Shown here piece by piece: positions 42,614 through 52,380 of a stretch of 64,000 bases of DNA (the stretch's first letter is position 1; each line of letters opens with the position of its first letter). The DNA lies in assembly GCF_038595055.1 (NCBI RefSeq), contig NZ_CP152002.1, forward strand, positions 3,950,501 through 4,014,500, written 5' to 3'. A program made the translations under genes and the position numbers. Below the pieces are notes generated by a model. The model saw nothing but the letters and a program-made list of their open reading frames with translations, was not told where the DNA came from and ran no database searches. The DNA comes from Paenibacillus sp. FSL R7-0345 (GTDB taxonomy: Bacteria > Bacillota > Bacilli > Paenibacillales > Paenibacillaceae).

Positions 42614-43288
42614 TTATCTGGCCGCCTCAAGCCGATAACCTAGCCCGCGGACGGTTTCAATGCGGAAGCCGGCCGATTCCGCAAACCGCTCACGCAGGCG
42701 TTTAATATGTACATCCACCGTGCGGTCATCCCCGGTGTAATCCATTCCCCAGATCTGCTCAATCAGCTGGCCGCGCGTAAAGACCTGACCCGGAGTGGAG
42801 GCAAGCTTATACAGCAGTTCGAACTCTTTTAGCGGCAGGGTTAAAGCTTCTGTCCCCCAAGTCACTTTATAAGTCAGCCGGTCCAGAACAACATGGCCAA
42901 GTGAAATCGACTGTGTGGTGCCGATTTTATAACGCTTCAGCAAGGCCCTCACCCGGACGGTCAGCTCTAGCGGATCAAAGGGCTTAGTCAGATAATCATC
43001 TGTGCCAAGCTCGAAGCCTTTAACCTTTTCCCAGGTCTCCCCTCTCGCCGTCAGTATAAGCAGGGGCAGGTCCGGGCTAGTCTTTCTCAGCTCCTTGCAT
43101 AAGGTCCACCCGTCCATCACCGGCATCATAATGTCCAGAATGACCAGATCAACCGGCACCGAAGCATAAACGTCCAGCGCTTCTTTTCCATCGGCCGCCT
43201 CAACAGCAGTAAATCCGTCATTGCGCAAAAACAGACAGACAAGTTCGCGTATGTTCACATCGTCGTCTGCAACCAGTATAGTAGCCAT
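42614..43288 (-). CDS. OmpR-family response regulator, HssR-like, orphan
   Basis: A 224-residue regulator with an N-terminal receiver domain (acidic pocket DDD at 8-10, phospho-acceptor D52 in ILDIMMP, LTARGE, and K in TKPF) and a C-terminal OmpR winged helix (TLPLKEFELLYKLASTPGQ, DRTVDVHIKRLRERF). It most resembles HssR, the haem-stress regulator. No histidine kinase gene lies on either side: a cysteine desulfidase-like gene is downstream and gnd upstream. Either its kinase is encoded elsewhere or it acts alone. Confidence 0.85.
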   Translation of the reverse strand: MATILVADDDVNIRELVCLFLRNDGFTAVEAADGKEALDVYASVPVDLVILDIMMPVMDGWTLCKELRKTSPDLPLLILTARGETWEKVKGFELGTDDYLTKPFDPLELTVRVRALLKRYKIGTTQSISLGHVVLDRLTYKVTWGTEALTLPLKEFELLYKLASTPGQVFTRGQLIEQIWGMDYTGDDRTVDVHIKRLRERFAESAGFRIETVRGLGYRLEAAR

Positions 43289-43369
43289 CCGATTCCTCCT
43301 CTTCCCCTCAAAGTAATCATTATACTATAAGAGCTTGCTTTTCAGATAACCCCTCCCCGGAATATCAAA

Positions 43370-43417
43370 AAGCGCCAAACTCCAATTCCCGCTCAGGGCA
43401 TTGAGATTTGACGCTTT
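43370..43417 (-). terminator. Terminator after gnd
   Basis: AAGCGCCAAACTC pairs imperfectly with GAGATTTGACGCTT, with TTTTTG after it on the minus strand. It is moderately strong. Confidence 0.55.
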
Positions 43418-43442
43418 GTATATTACACAGGCAAGGCCTGTA

Positions 43443-44336
43443 TTAGTTCTTTTCCACCGCATGTCCGCCGAATTCATTACGCAGAGCAGCAACTACCTTA
43501 CCGGTAAAAGTATCTGTCTCCAGCGAACGGTAACGCATCAGCAGCGACATCGCAATAACCGGTGTGGCCGCCTGCAGGTCAAACGCTGTTTCCAGTGTCC
43601 ATCTGCCTTCACCGGAGGAATGCATAACGCCCTTGATGTCATCCAGCTTGGCATCCTTCGAGAAGGCGCGCTCTACCAGCTCCATCAGCCAGGAACGGAT
43701 GACCGACCCGTTGTTCCACACGCGGGCAACCTGCTCGAAATCGAAGTCGTAGCCGCTTTTTTCCAGAACCTCAAAGCCCTCACCGATGGCAGCCATCATG
43801 CCGTATTCAATCCCGTTATGAACCATCTTAAGGAAGTGGCCGCTGCCGGATTTGCCGGCATACAGGTAGCCATTCTCCACAGAAGTATCACGGAACAGCG
43901 GCTCAGCCACAGCCCAGGCCTCCTCGTCTCCGCCAATCATGTAGCAGGCGCCATTGCGGGCACCTTCCATACCGCCCGAAGTCCCGGCATCCAGATAGTA
44001 GATCCCTGATTGTTCCAGCTCGCCGTGGCGGCGGATCGATTCCTTATAATGCGAGTTCCCCGCTTCAATAACAATGTCACCTTTGGACAAGAGCGGAGTC
44101 AGTTCGGCAATTACAGAATCAACAAACTGATGCGACACCATAATCCAGGCAACCCGCGGGGCATCGAGCTTGCCCACCAGCTCTGCCAGGCTTGCTGCCC
44201 CGGCAGCCCCTTTGGCGCCCAGTTCGGCAACTGCAGCAGTATTAACGTCATATGCCACAACCTCATGTCCATGCTCCAGCAGATTCTGGCCAAGATTGAA
44301 GCCCATTTTACCCAGTCCGATTAGTCCGACTTTCAT
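43443..44336 (-). CDS. gnd: 6-phosphogluconate dehydrogenase, short form
   Basis: A 297-residue decarboxylating dehydrogenase of the short, YqeC/GntZ-like type, which often prefers NAD. It converts 6-phosphogluconate to ribulose 5-phosphate and CO2. Rossmann motif GLGKMG, the substrate segment EAGNSHYKES and catalytic KSGSGHFLKMVHNGIEYG are clear. GGAGGG precedes the ATG. It lies 53 bases downstream of zwf and completes the oxidative pentose phosphate steps, apart from the lactonase. Confidence 0.92.
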   Translation of the reverse strand: MKVGLIGLGKMGFNLGQNLLEHGHEVVAYDVNTAAVAELGAKGAAGAASLAELVGKLDAPRVAWIMVSHQFVDSVIAELTPLLSKGDIVIEAGNSHYKESIRRHGELEQSGIYYLDAGTSGGMEGARNGACYMIGGDEEAWAVAEPLFRDTSVENGYLYAGKSGSGHFLKMVHNGIEYGMMAAIGEGFEVLEKSGYDFDFEQVARVWNNGSVIRSWLMELVERAFSKDAKLDDIKGVMHSSGEGRWTLETAFDLQAATPVIAMSLLMRYRSLETDTFTGKVVAALRNEFGGHAVEKN

Positions 44337-44389
44337 TAGATATCCCTCCGGTATTTTTTCAAATGTTTGTAATGCCAGTTACGGTCAAC

Positions 44390-45922
44390 TTATGCTCCTG
44401 CCTGGAGCGCCTGCTCATCCGGTCCGGCGGATGCTTCAACGTCTTCCTCCGGCTCATCCAGCCACCAGTGGTCTTCGCCCAGCAGCTCATCTGCTGCATC
44501 TGGACCGTTAGAACCGGCGGCATACGTATGAAGCGGAAGCTTGCCTTCCTCAACAGCCTCAATAATCGGCTGCACCCATTGCCAGCTCAGCTCTACCTCT
44601 TCCCAGTGAGCGAAGAAAGTAGCATCACCGAGAAGCGCATCATAGATCAGATTCTCATAAGCTTCCGGCAGATCGGGATTGGCCGAATTATGGCGAATGC
44701 TTACAGGTTCAAGCGCTCCATGCTGACGCGGATTTTTGGTATTCAGCTGCAATGAAATGCCTTCCCCGGGGCCGATCTCAATGACCAGCAGATTCGGATC
44801 AAGCGGAAGCTTGTCTCTGTTTACGTTATGAGAGTCATTAAACGGTTCTTTGAACTCAATAACGATTCGGGTTGATTTCTCTTTCATGCGTTTGCCGGTG
44901 CGGATATAGAATGGCACGTCACTCCACATCGGATCATCGATCCGCAGCCGTGCGGCAATATACGTTTCATTCTGTGAGGAGGCCTCGATGCCCGGCTCAC
45001 TAAGGTAGGCCGGGACCGCTTTACCCTTAATCCGGCCTGCACCGTATTGCCCGCGTACCACATGCTGCGACAACTCTTCCTTCAGCAGCGGACGCACAGA
45101 GCGGATAACATGGCGTTTCTTGCTGCGGACGTCGTCGGGACTGCTGTCTTTTGGCAGCTGCATGGCCATCATCATCAGCAGCTGCAGCATATGGTTCTGG
45201 AACATGTCACGCAGCGCACCTGATTTGTCATAATAGCCTGCCCGTTCTTCAACCCCTACAGTCTCTGCGGCTGTAATTTGAACGTTAGCAATGTAACGGT
45301 TTTGCCATAAGGCCCGGAGCACCGGATTAGAGTACTTAAGCACTTCCAGGTTCTGCACCATCGGTTTGCCCAGGAAGTGGTCGATCCGGAAAATCTCTTC
45401 TTCGCGGAACGCTGCATTCAGGCTCGCATTAAGCTCACGTGCGGACTGCAGATCCCGGCCGAACGGCTTCTCGATAATCAGGCGTTTCCAGCCCGTTGTG
45501 TCGCCCAGACCGCTGTCATGAATACCCGCGGCAATCGGACCGAAGAACTCAGGACCAACCGACAAATAGAACATCCGGTTACCCGCTATATCCAGCTCCG
45601 CTTCCCGCCGCTGCACATGAGCCAGCAGCTTCGTATAATCCTCCTTACGTCCAACATCCAGCACACTATATTCAAAAGCCAGCAAAAAACGCTGCAGCCC
45701 GGCCGAATCCGTTACAGGACGGCGGGAAAAGGTACGCAGCGAGTCCAGCACCTGCGCCTGAAACGTTTCATTGCTAAGCTCTCTTCTGCCCAGGCCAATT
45801 ACGGAGAGAGGACCCGAAAGCTTGCCATCGGCAAACAGATTATATAGAGCCGGATAGATTTTGCGTTTCGCCAGATCCCCGGTAGCACCAAACAGCACAA
45901 ATGTAGATGATTCCACTTTCAT
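44390..45922 (-). CDS. zwf: Glucose-6-phosphate dehydrogenase
   Basis: A 510-residue enzyme that oxidises glucose 6-phosphate and supplies NADPH. The nucleotide-binding FGATGDLAKRKIYPALYNL and the active-site RIDHFLGK are diagnostic. The GGGAGG ribosome site is unusually close to the ATG. About 30 C-terminal residues are acidic and low in complexity. A good promoter lies at 45987-46015. It forms a unit with gnd, and the divergent neighbour is an HxlR regulator. Confidence 0.95.
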   Translation of the reverse strand: MKVESSTFVLFGATGDLAKRKIYPALYNLFADGKLSGPLSVIGLGRRELSNETFQAQVLDSLRTFSRRPVTDSAGLQRFLLAFEYSVLDVGRKEDYTKLLAHVQRREAELDIAGNRMFYLSVGPEFFGPIAAGIHDSGLGDTTGWKRLIIEKPFGRDLQSARELNASLNAAFREEEIFRIDHFLGKPMVQNLEVLKYSNPVLRALWQNRYIANVQITAAETVGVEERAGYYDKSGALRDMFQNHMLQLLMMMAMQLPKDSSPDDVRSKKRHVIRSVRPLLKEELSQHVVRGQYGAGRIKGKAVPAYLSEPGIEASSQNETYIAARLRIDDPMWSDVPFYIRTGKRMKEKSTRIVIEFKEPFNDSHNVNRDKLPLDPNLLVIEIGPGEGISLQLNTKNPRQHGALEPVSIRHNSANPDLPEAYENLIYDALLGDATFFAHWEEVELSWQWVQPIIEAVEEGKLPLHTYAAGSNGPDAADELLGEDHWWLDEPEEDVEASAGPDEQALQAGA

Positions 45923-45986
45923 TCCTCCCGTTATTATATAAATTTTATTAGGTTACTATTAATTACTCATAAACTCGACAAAATTC

Positions 45987-46015
45987 ATCATACGCCTGCA
46001 AAATCCATTCGTCAA
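45987..46015 (-). promoter_or_regulatory. Promoter of zwf-gnd
   Basis: Minus-strand TTGACG (46015-46010), 17 bases, TATGAT (45992-45987). It predicts a leader of about 60 bases. Confidence 0.7.
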
Positions 46016-46045
46016 CCTCATTTCGACATTTACGAAAAGTACTTA

Positions 46046-46074
46046 TTTTCACGAAGTTTTTGCTATGGTATAGT
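46046..46074 (+). promoter_or_regulatory. Promoter of the HxlR gene with upstream palindrome
   Basis: TTTTCA (46046-46051), 17 bases, TATAGT (46069-46074). The palindrome AAGTACTT (46037-46044) lies just before the -35 and resembles HxlR-type half-sites. Confidence 0.55.
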
Positions 46075-46114
46075 TAGTGGGGTATTAATAATAACTGCTA
46101 AGGACGGATGTGCG

Positions 46115-46429
46115 ATGGATCAGGAAATCAGGCCGTTACTTGCCAAAGTAGAGCATGCTTATCATATCGTCGGGAAAAAATGGGTTAATTTCATCTTTCA
46201 TGTACTAATGGAAGGCCCCAAACGGTTCAGCGAGCTGCACACCCTCATTCCGGATCTGAGCAAACGCATATTGAACGAGCGGCTGAAGGAGCTGGAGGGC
46301 TGCGGCCTGCTTACCCGCACCGTAATCCCGGACCGGCCGGTCCGGACGGAATATTCGCTGACACCAAAGGGACAGGAGCTTGGGGCAGCGCTCAGCCATG
46401 TGGAGAAGTGGGCGGTTAAATGGCTGTGA
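46115..46429 (+). CDS. HxlR-family transcriptional regulator
   Basis: A 104-residue winged-helix protein with the HxlR pattern: VGKKWVNFIFHVLMEGPKRFSELHTLIPDLSKRILNERLKELEGCGLLTR lies between about residues 18 and 68, and TEYSLTPKGQEL completes the wing. It lacks the N-terminal cysteine used by YodB-type redox sensors; its only cysteine is in the middle. AAGGACGG precedes the ATG. It is divergent from zwf and shares a terminator with the converging GH43 gene. The target is unknown. Confidence 0.86.
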   Translation: MDQEIRPLLAKVEHAYHIVGKKWVNFIFHVLMEGPKRFSELHTLIPDLSKRILNERLKELEGCGLLTRTVIPDRPVRTEYSLTPKGQELGAALSHVEKWAVKWL

Positions 46430-46470
46430 GGGTCCCGTCTGCACGGGATCAGCTTTATAAAAATACAAAA

Positions 46471-46505
46471 AAGGAGCAGGACATCGCGTCCCGCTCCTTC
46501 TCTTT
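46471..46505. terminator. Bidirectional terminator
   Basis: AAGGAGCAGGAC and GTCCCGCTCCTT form the stem, with A-rich sequence before and CTTTTT after. It lies between the converging HxlR and GH43 genes. Confidence 0.85.
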
Positions 46506-46526
46506 TTAGAACCCTCTGCCTGCTGC

Positions 46527-49500
46527 CTAAAGATCTGCCGATTGGTACTCTGCCAGCACCACTTCCGGTGTAAGCACATTGTTATAAATCTTCAGCTCGT
46601 CGATCAGCCCCTTATATGGAGCATCCCAATAATTCACTCCAAGCGTGAAGACCCCGTTGTTGTTCTTAAAAGTATCCGGGAATCCGCTGCCCGAGTACTT
46701 TTCCTCCCCGTTAATGTACAGTTTAACAGTCCCGTTATTGACCGTGAAGGTGACATGTGTCCAGGTTCCGGCAGGGATCACGTAGCCCGCGGTTGCCTCA
46801 TAGACTGCGTCTGACCAGAGTATGGTGGCATCCGATGGTCCCTTTGGAACCAGACTGATCCAGCTGCTGGTGGAGCTCGCCCCGAAAAAGGCAGTCGTAT
46901 AGGTTGTTAACTGTTCAGGTTTCAGCCACATCGAGACGGAATAGGAGTTGCTGTGAATCAGTCCGTCCGGCAGCCTGATTCCGGAAGCCCCGTCAAATAG
47001 TGCTGCCTGGCCCATTATCCCATCCCCGTAAGTAATACTGCCGACAGTAGCACTGCCGACCAGCGAACCTGTTACTTTCCCTTCGTCTGAGAGCTGTAGA
47101 GAATCCTTAAGGTTTCCGTCAAAAGAGTACACTGCAACCCGGCCGTCCGTAACCTTAACCGTATAACTGGCCGTTACATTGCTTCCGTCTGTGGAAGCTG
47201 CGGTAATGATTGCATCCCCTGCCTGCTTTGCCGTCACCGCTCCGGATGCACCATCAACCTCGGCAATCCCCGGCGCGCTCGAGGTCCAGGAAAGAGTCTT
47301 GTTCCCGGCATTGGCCGGCAGGATGGAGACCACTGGAGCAAAGGTATTGCCGGCAGCTATGCTTGTAGCAGCATCAGCAAAAGCAACCGCGTTCACCTTC
47401 ACATTGGCGTCAGGTTCCCCGTTCACAAGCCAGCCAATGGCTTCAGGCGTGAGCGCTTTTTCATAGACGCGGAACTTATCAATCATTCCTTTGTATGGTG
47501 TATCCCAATAGTTGACGCCGAGTGCAAATACACTATCTTCACCGTCAAACAGGTCAGTAAAGGACGTTCCTGAATATTTCAGCACTCCGTTCAGGTATAG
47601 CTTAACTGTTCCATCATCGAAGGTAAACGCAATATGCGACCATTTGCCGGTCGGGATCTGCAGGCCGGCATCCGCATCCAGCCAGGTTTCACTGCCGAAC
47701 CACACCCGGGTCGTTGCCCCGCCGTTGCCGTAAGGCAGCAGGCTCATCCAGTTATTCGTGCTTTTGGCTCCAAAAAAGGCTGCCGTGAACGCTGTCAGCT
47801 CCTGCGGATTCAGCCACATGCTGAACGTATAGGCGCTGCCGTTAATCAAACCGTCCGGCAGCCGGACACCGGAGCTCCCGGTAAGCTTGAGCGCCTGTCC
47901 GTCCTGGCCGGCTGCATAGTCTACGGTCCCATCCGTTGTATTCAGCAGCTTGCCGGTTGCGCTGCCGTCAGGCTGACGCCCTGTGCTCTCCGCCAGACTG
48001 TCTTCAAAGTCATACGCTGCCACCAGTCCGTCCTCCAGCAGCGTGCTGCCAAGCTGAATGACGACTACCGTAAACGACTTCGTGACCAAGGTATCACCGA
48101 GCTTAATCGTTGCCGTAAGCTGAACCTCAGCATTGCCGCTGCCCGCCTGCGGCCGGGTAACCTTGCCGTCGGCTGCAACAACCGCCGGGCTGGAAGATGT
48201 CCAGGTAATGACAGCCCCGTGCACGCCGGAAACCGGCAGTGTCAGATCTTTATAGACCTTGCTGGTATCGCCAAGCGTCAGGCCGCGGGCAATATTCGCC
48301 GCCAGCTCTTCATCGCTGAGCAGACGGATGGCACTGCCCCAGACAGCGATCCCCTGGTCTGACATCGCTGTAAAGGCCATCACCTGTTCGTTCCGGGTGG
48401 AATCCCACTGCTTCACGAATACACCTTTGTACAGGTGCTGCACAGTGCTGCCGTTTTCTGTTTCGTCAATCAGCAGATGGGCATAATAATCGCCTGTCAG
48501 CCCCCAGCTGCCGCTTACCGCCCCTGCCAGTGTTCCGTCTTCCAGCAGTTCGACATCGACCGTCGGCTTGATTTTGGCCGAGGTATCCTTGCCGTGGTTA
48601 ACGAACTGGTAAGATCCAATAACATCAGCCTGCTGAACCTTGGCAAGCGTCTCGCCGGAATAACGGTGCGGAGCCACAACCGGCCAGGCGTCCTCGTTCA
48701 TGAACATCTGATGCACCCGCACCTCATGGGTCTCTCCGCGCATCGGGAATCTCGTATGGAAGAAGTTGAAGAGCTTGCCTTGCTCTTCATCATAAAAAAC
48801 CGAATTATGACCTGAAGACACATACCCGTATACCGGGAAATCGGCCTCGCCGTTCAGATTGCTGAACAGGAAATTGCCGATCAGCTTGTTACCGATGTTC
48901 GAGTGATCACCGTCCGTTGACAGCACGGCATTCTGCCCTGCCGCATCCTTGTAAGGGCCATCCGGATTTACGGAACGGAACAGCCGCATATTGTAGCCGC
49001 CGTCAGCAGCCAGCCCGCCGTAGGTTACATACAGATAGTAATAGCCGGTTGTCTGGTCATAAGCGATATAAGGACCTTCGCCGGATTTGTAATTTCCGCC
49101 GGAAATTTTGGTGCCGAAGTAACGGTCGATGATTCTGCCGTCTGCGGTAGTCCCGTCTTTACCTGGATAAATCGGCTGTCCGGTGGCCGGATCAACCTCC
49201 AGCAGGAAGATGCCGCCCGACCAGGAGCCGTAGGTCATCCATAGCTTGCCGTCCTTGTCATAGAACAGAGTCGGATCAATCGCATTGGTATATTGCTTGT
49301 TGTTATAGGTGCCGTTGGCATTGAACCAGGCCGGATTCATGCCTTCCAGCGTTCCTTTGCCAATCAGTGTCTGAATGTTGGTATTCGTCCACTTTTTGTT
49401 GACGGTGCTGCTCGTATCATACTGCTCATCCAGCGTAAATCCGGAGTAGATTACAGTGCCGCCGTAAACATACGGGCCTTCAATCTTCTGTGAGACGGCA

Positions 49501-51275
49501 AAACCGATCGCAGATCGGATATAGGTGGATGAGGTGCTGTAATAAATCATATATGCGCCTTTAGTGCCGTCCCCGTTCACATAATCCGCATTCCAGAACA
49601 CATCCGGCGCCCAGACGGAGAATCCGCCTTTGCTGTCAGAGTCATTCTCCCCGGCCCAGGCAAAGGATTCCGCCAGATTGGTGGACAAATCACCATAAAG
49701 CGCATTGTCCGGTGTCTTGTAGCCGTTAGTGAACGTACTCCAGTTCAGCAGATCCTGTGATTTGGCTGCCTCAATATGTGAGCCAAAAACATAATACGTC
49801 CCGCCGTCCTTCACTACCGAAGGGTCATGCACGGATACGTTGCTGAACACCGGAGCTGTCGGGGCCGTGGACGCCTCCGGGGTAGCTGACGGAGTCGCTG
49901 CCGGCGTTGGCGAGACCGCAGGGCTTGGCGTAGCCGTCGGCGATACAGAATTTCCGCCGCCGCTCACCTGAGCTGCCGTAGCTGTAGCGGTCGCTACCGG
50001 CTTCTCCATCCTGATTAAGCTGCTGTATTTCGGATCATAGCTGACCTTGCCGCTGCCTTGAACCGTAATCTGTCCGTTCAGATTAGGAATCAGATTTCTG
50101 ACCTCACTTCCGGACTCCACACGCAGCGCTGCCAGGCGGTTAAGTGTCAATTCTCCGATCAATCCGCTCACCAGCACAAGCTCCGGCCCGCCTGCAGCAT
50201 TGACTACAACGGAGTCGAAGCTGCCGCTAAGCCGGACCTTCGATCCTGCAGGCAGAGCAGTCTCAAGCTTAACCCTGCTGAAGCCCGCTCCGCTAAGCGC
50301 GGCATCTTCTTCCAGGCTAACGCCGGATTCCACCGTCGTGTCCGGAATGGCGCTGCTGCCCTTCAGAGCAATCCGCAGCTTGCCGTCCGGCTTATCCGCA
50401 ATCAGGGCTGCAGCTGAAGTATTGTTCAGCACAACGCTGTTCTCTCCGCCGCCGCTGACCACAATTTTGCCGGAAACCTTCACGTTATCCAGCAGAATAT
50501 CTCCTCCGGCGATCCCTTCGGTGAGATACAGATTACCTGAAATATCAGTATCCTTAAGAGTCACACCGGCTGTACTGATCACCAGATTCTTCGCCTGCAG
50601 CTGTGCGTAGCTGCCGCTTTGCAGGATGATTTCCCCGGATAGCCTGCTGATCATCCGCACAGCTTCCGCCCGTGTTACCGGATGTCCGCCTTTAAAGCTT
50701 CCATCCTCATAGCCGCTGAGGAATCCATCGCTCAGCAGGGTAAGAACAGCTTCCCTGCTCCACTCCGGGAGCGTTGCAGCATCCTGCGGTCCTGCCGCAG
50801 CTGCAGCAGCATCGAGCCGGTACAGCCGGTACAGCATAACCGCCGCTTCCTGGCGGCTGACTGTCTGCTGCGGGCGGAAGGTTCCATCACTGTAACCTGA
50901 CACATACCCTGCAGATACCGCTTTCATAACTTCGCTGTAGTACGCTTTTCCCTGCTCCAAATCGCTGAAACTGTTTGCAGCAGCCACTGTCTGCAGATTA
51001 AACAGCCGGTTTACCAGGGTGACCCATTCTGCCCGGGTAATATTCTGATCCGGCTTGAAAACGCCGTTTCCGTACCCTGACAGCAGCCCTTTGTCCACCC
51101 ATGTCTGTAAATCGCCTGCTGCCCAGTGACCTGTATAGTCGGGCGCTGTAACCGCCTGCTGCTGTCCGGCAGCATTGCCGTCCTTTACTGCTCCCGAAGC
51201 CCCCAATGCCGGGGAAGGAACGAGCAGCAGCAATGCAAGGAGTGAAGATGTCAGCCTGCCTGTCCATTTGTTCAA
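46527..51275 (-). CDS. SLH-anchored GH43 arabinanase, multidomain
   Basis: A 1582-residue secreted enzyme. In order: signal peptide (1-26), three SLH domains (about 46-92, 103-153, 170-213) for attachment to the cell wall, a beta-strand-rich region of unknown type (220-420), a Pro/Thr/Ser linker (425-475), and a GH43 catalytic domain with D484 (SVHDPSVV), D667 (NAIDPTLF) and E733 (SGEGPYIA) as likely base, pKa modulator and acid. Then come a lipocalin-like tail, two LamG-type domains (about 1083-1290 and the C-terminus) and Ig-like domains between. Its closest relatives should be endo-1,5-alpha-L-arabinanases. The start is TTG with GGAGGG before it. A cre box lies upstream. Confidence 0.88.
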   Translation of the reverse strand: MNKWTGRLTSSLLALLLLVPSPALGASGAVKDGNAAGQQQAVTAPDYTGHWAAGDLQTWVDKGLLSGYGNGVFKPDQNITRAEWVTLVNRLFNLQTVAAANSFSDLEQGKAYYSEVMKAVSAGYVSGYSDGTFRPQQTVSRQEAAVMLYRLYRLDAAAAAAGPQDAATLPEWSREAVLTLLSDGFLSGYEDGSFKGGHPVTRAEAVRMISRLSGEIILQSGSYAQLQAKNLVISTAGVTLKDTDISGNLYLTEGIAGGDILLDNVKVSGKIVVSGGGENSVVLNNTSAAALIADKPDGKLRIALKGSSAIPDTTVESGVSLEEDAALSGAGFSRVKLETALPAGSKVRLSGSFDSVVVNAAGGPELVLVSGLIGELTLNRLAALRVESGSEVRNLIPNLNGQITVQGSGKVSYDPKYSSLIRMEKPVATATATAAQVSGGGNSVSPTATPSPAVSPTPAATPSATPEASTAPTAPVFSNVSVHDPSVVKDGGTYYVFGSHIEAAKSQDLLNWSTFTNGYKTPDNALYGDLSTNLAESFAWAGENDSDSKGGFSVWAPDVFWNADYVNGDGTKGAYMIYYSTSSTYIRSAIGFAVSQKIEGPYVYGGTVIYSGFTLDEQYDTSSTVNKKWTNTNIQTLIGKGTLEGMNPAWFNANGTYNNKQYTNAIDPTLFYDKDGKLWMTYGSWSGGIFLLEVDPATGQPIYPGKDGTTADGRIIDRYFGTKISGGNYKSGEGPYIAYDQTTGYYYLYVTYGGLAADGGYNMRLFRSVNPDGPYKDAAGQNAVLSTDGDHSNIGNKLIGNFLFSNLNGEADFPVYGYVSSGHNSVFYDEEQGKLFNFFHTRFPMRGETHEVRVHQMFMNEDAWPVVAPHRYSGETLAKVQQADVIGSYQFVNHGKDTSAKIKPTVDVELLEDGTLAGAVSGSWGLTGDYYAHLLIDETENGSTVQHLYKGVFVKQWDSTRNEQVMAFTAMSDQGIAVWGSAIRLLSDEELAANIARGLTLGDTSKVYKDLTLPVSGVHGAVITWTSSSPAVVAADGKVTRPQAGSGNAEVQLTATIKLGDTLVTKSFTVVVIQLGSTLLEDGLVAAYDFEDSLAESTGRQPDGSATGKLLNTTDGTVDYAAGQDGQALKLTGSSGVRLPDGLINGSAYTFSMWLNPQELTAFTAAFFGAKSTNNWMSLLPYGNGGATTRVWFGSETWLDADAGLQIPTGKWSHIAFTFDDGTVKLYLNGVLKYSGTSFTDLFDGEDSVFALGVNYWDTPYKGMIDKFRVYEKALTPEAIGWLVNGEPDANVKVNAVAFADAATSIAAGNTFAPVVSILPANAGNKTLSWTSSAPGIAEVDGASGAVTAKQAGDAIITAASTDGSNVTASYTVKVTDGRVAVYSFDGNLKDSLQLSDEGKVTGSLVGSATVGSITYGDGIMGQAALFDGASGIRLPDGLIHSNSYSVSMWLKPEQLTTYTTAFFGASSTSSWISLVPKGPSDATILWSDAVYEATAGYVIPAGTWTHVTFTVNNGTVKLYINGEEKYSGSGFPDTFKNNNGVFTLGVNYWDAPYKGLIDELKIYNNVLTPEVVLAEYQSADL

Positions 51276-51386
51276 AAGAAGATCCCTCCGTTTCTAAAAT
51301 AGGCCTAAACCGGTCATTTCAATTGCCCGTCTGGTTAATTAGCAGCATCTATGGTACGGGACAGCACCTCCTTTTATCCGCTATAA

Positions 51387-51400
51387 ATGAAACGCTTTCA
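51387..51400 (-). promoter_or_regulatory. CcpA (cre) box of the GH43 gene
   Basis: Minus-strand TGAAAGCGTTTCAT matches TGWAARCGYTWNCW at 13 of 14 positions, 110 bases before the start codon. It implies repression on preferred sugars. The rest of the 400-base gap is AT-rich and otherwise featureless. Confidence 0.75.
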
Positions 51401-51585
51401 ATAGATGCTCGAAAAAAAGTCCCTGATTGGTTTTGTTTTATTTTAAATAAATATAAACAATAAACCTCAAGAAACTCTGTAACCGCTTTTATTTTAATGT
51501 TTTTATCATGTATTAGTCAATTATAATTTTTAAATAGTATGAATCTTTTTATATTTTTATTTATTAATTATAACCTCCAAAAAAA

Positions 51586-51624
51586 GAGCAGTTGCCCACC
51601 CGGATAACCGGGCGAAGCGCTGCC
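51586..51624 (-). terminator. Terminator of the TetR gene
   Basis: Hairpin with inner CCCGG/CCGGG and outer GCAG/CTGC stems, followed on the minus strand by TTTTTTT. It lies 53 bases beyond the TetR stop. Confidence 0.75.
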
Positions 51625-51676
51625 CCATTTAAATACCTTTATTCTGCCTGACCGCTAACCGGAAATGTATTACGCC

Positions 51677-52366
51677 TTACTGCTTCTCCTGCTCCAGGAT
51701 CACCTGCTCAATCCCCAGCATAATCAGCTGCAAGCCGAATTCAAAGGCCCGGTCCGTTCCCATCACCTCGAACAGCCCGGTCGTAAACATTCTCCGGAAC
51801 AGTCCTGCATCCTGCTCACTCATTGTGTCCAGCTGCCGTTGCAGCTCCTCGCCCGGAAGCATTCCCTGATCTTCTTTGATGATTGCAGAGACATTACGCT
51901 CATGCTGGTAACTGTCCAGAACGAAAAAGAAAACATAGTTCATAATCGTGGTAGCCGCTTGCAATTTCTGATCCGGCTCAAGCGGCGTCTCCTCCACACA
52001 GAGCAGCATTTGGTTCGTAAACCGGATGATGTCCGGCTCATGGGGCAGCGTCATCATCATGAGCTGTGTCGAGCAGGGATACCGGCTGAGCACACCCCGT
52101 ACCGTCACCGCAAGTCCCGTCAGCTGCTCCTTCCAGCCCCCTTCAGATTGGAACTCCTCCAGGATTATTTTTGAAATCTGATTGGCCAGGCTCTGGTAGA
52201 GCTTCTGTTTGCTCTTGAAATACCAGTACAGAGAAGGAGCCTGAATCCCTACCCGGTCTGCCAGCCGTCTCATGCTGAATTTCTCGATGCCATCCTCTCC
52301 AAGAAGCTCCCAGGAGGCTTCCAAAATCCGTTCCTCCGAAACTTGAGGCTGCTGCTTTTTCATCAT
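51677..52366 (-). CDS. TetR/AcrR-family repressor
   Basis: A 229-residue regulator with an N-terminal TetR helix-turn-helix (EERILEASWELLGEDGIEKFSMRRLADRVGIQAPSLYWYFKSKQKLYQSL, about 10-60) and a tetracycline-repressor-like C-terminal ligand domain. It is divergent from the MATE efflux gene and three related inverted repeats lie in the 130-base gap. It almost certainly represses both genes and responds to a compound exported by the pump. Two adjacent ATGs are possible starts. Confidence 0.88.
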   Translation of the reverse strand: MMKKQQPQVSEERILEASWELLGEDGIEKFSMRRLADRVGIQAPSLYWYFKSKQKLYQSLANQISKIILEEFQSEGGWKEQLTGLAVTVRGVLSRYPCSTQLMMMTLPHEPDIIRFTNQMLLCVEETPLEPDQKLQAATTIMNYVFFFVLDSYQHERNVSAIIKEDQGMLPGEELQRQLDTMSEQDAGLFRRMFTTGLFEVMGTDRAFEFGLQLIMLGIEQVILEQEKQ

Positions 52367-52380
52367 TATCCGCCCTTTTA

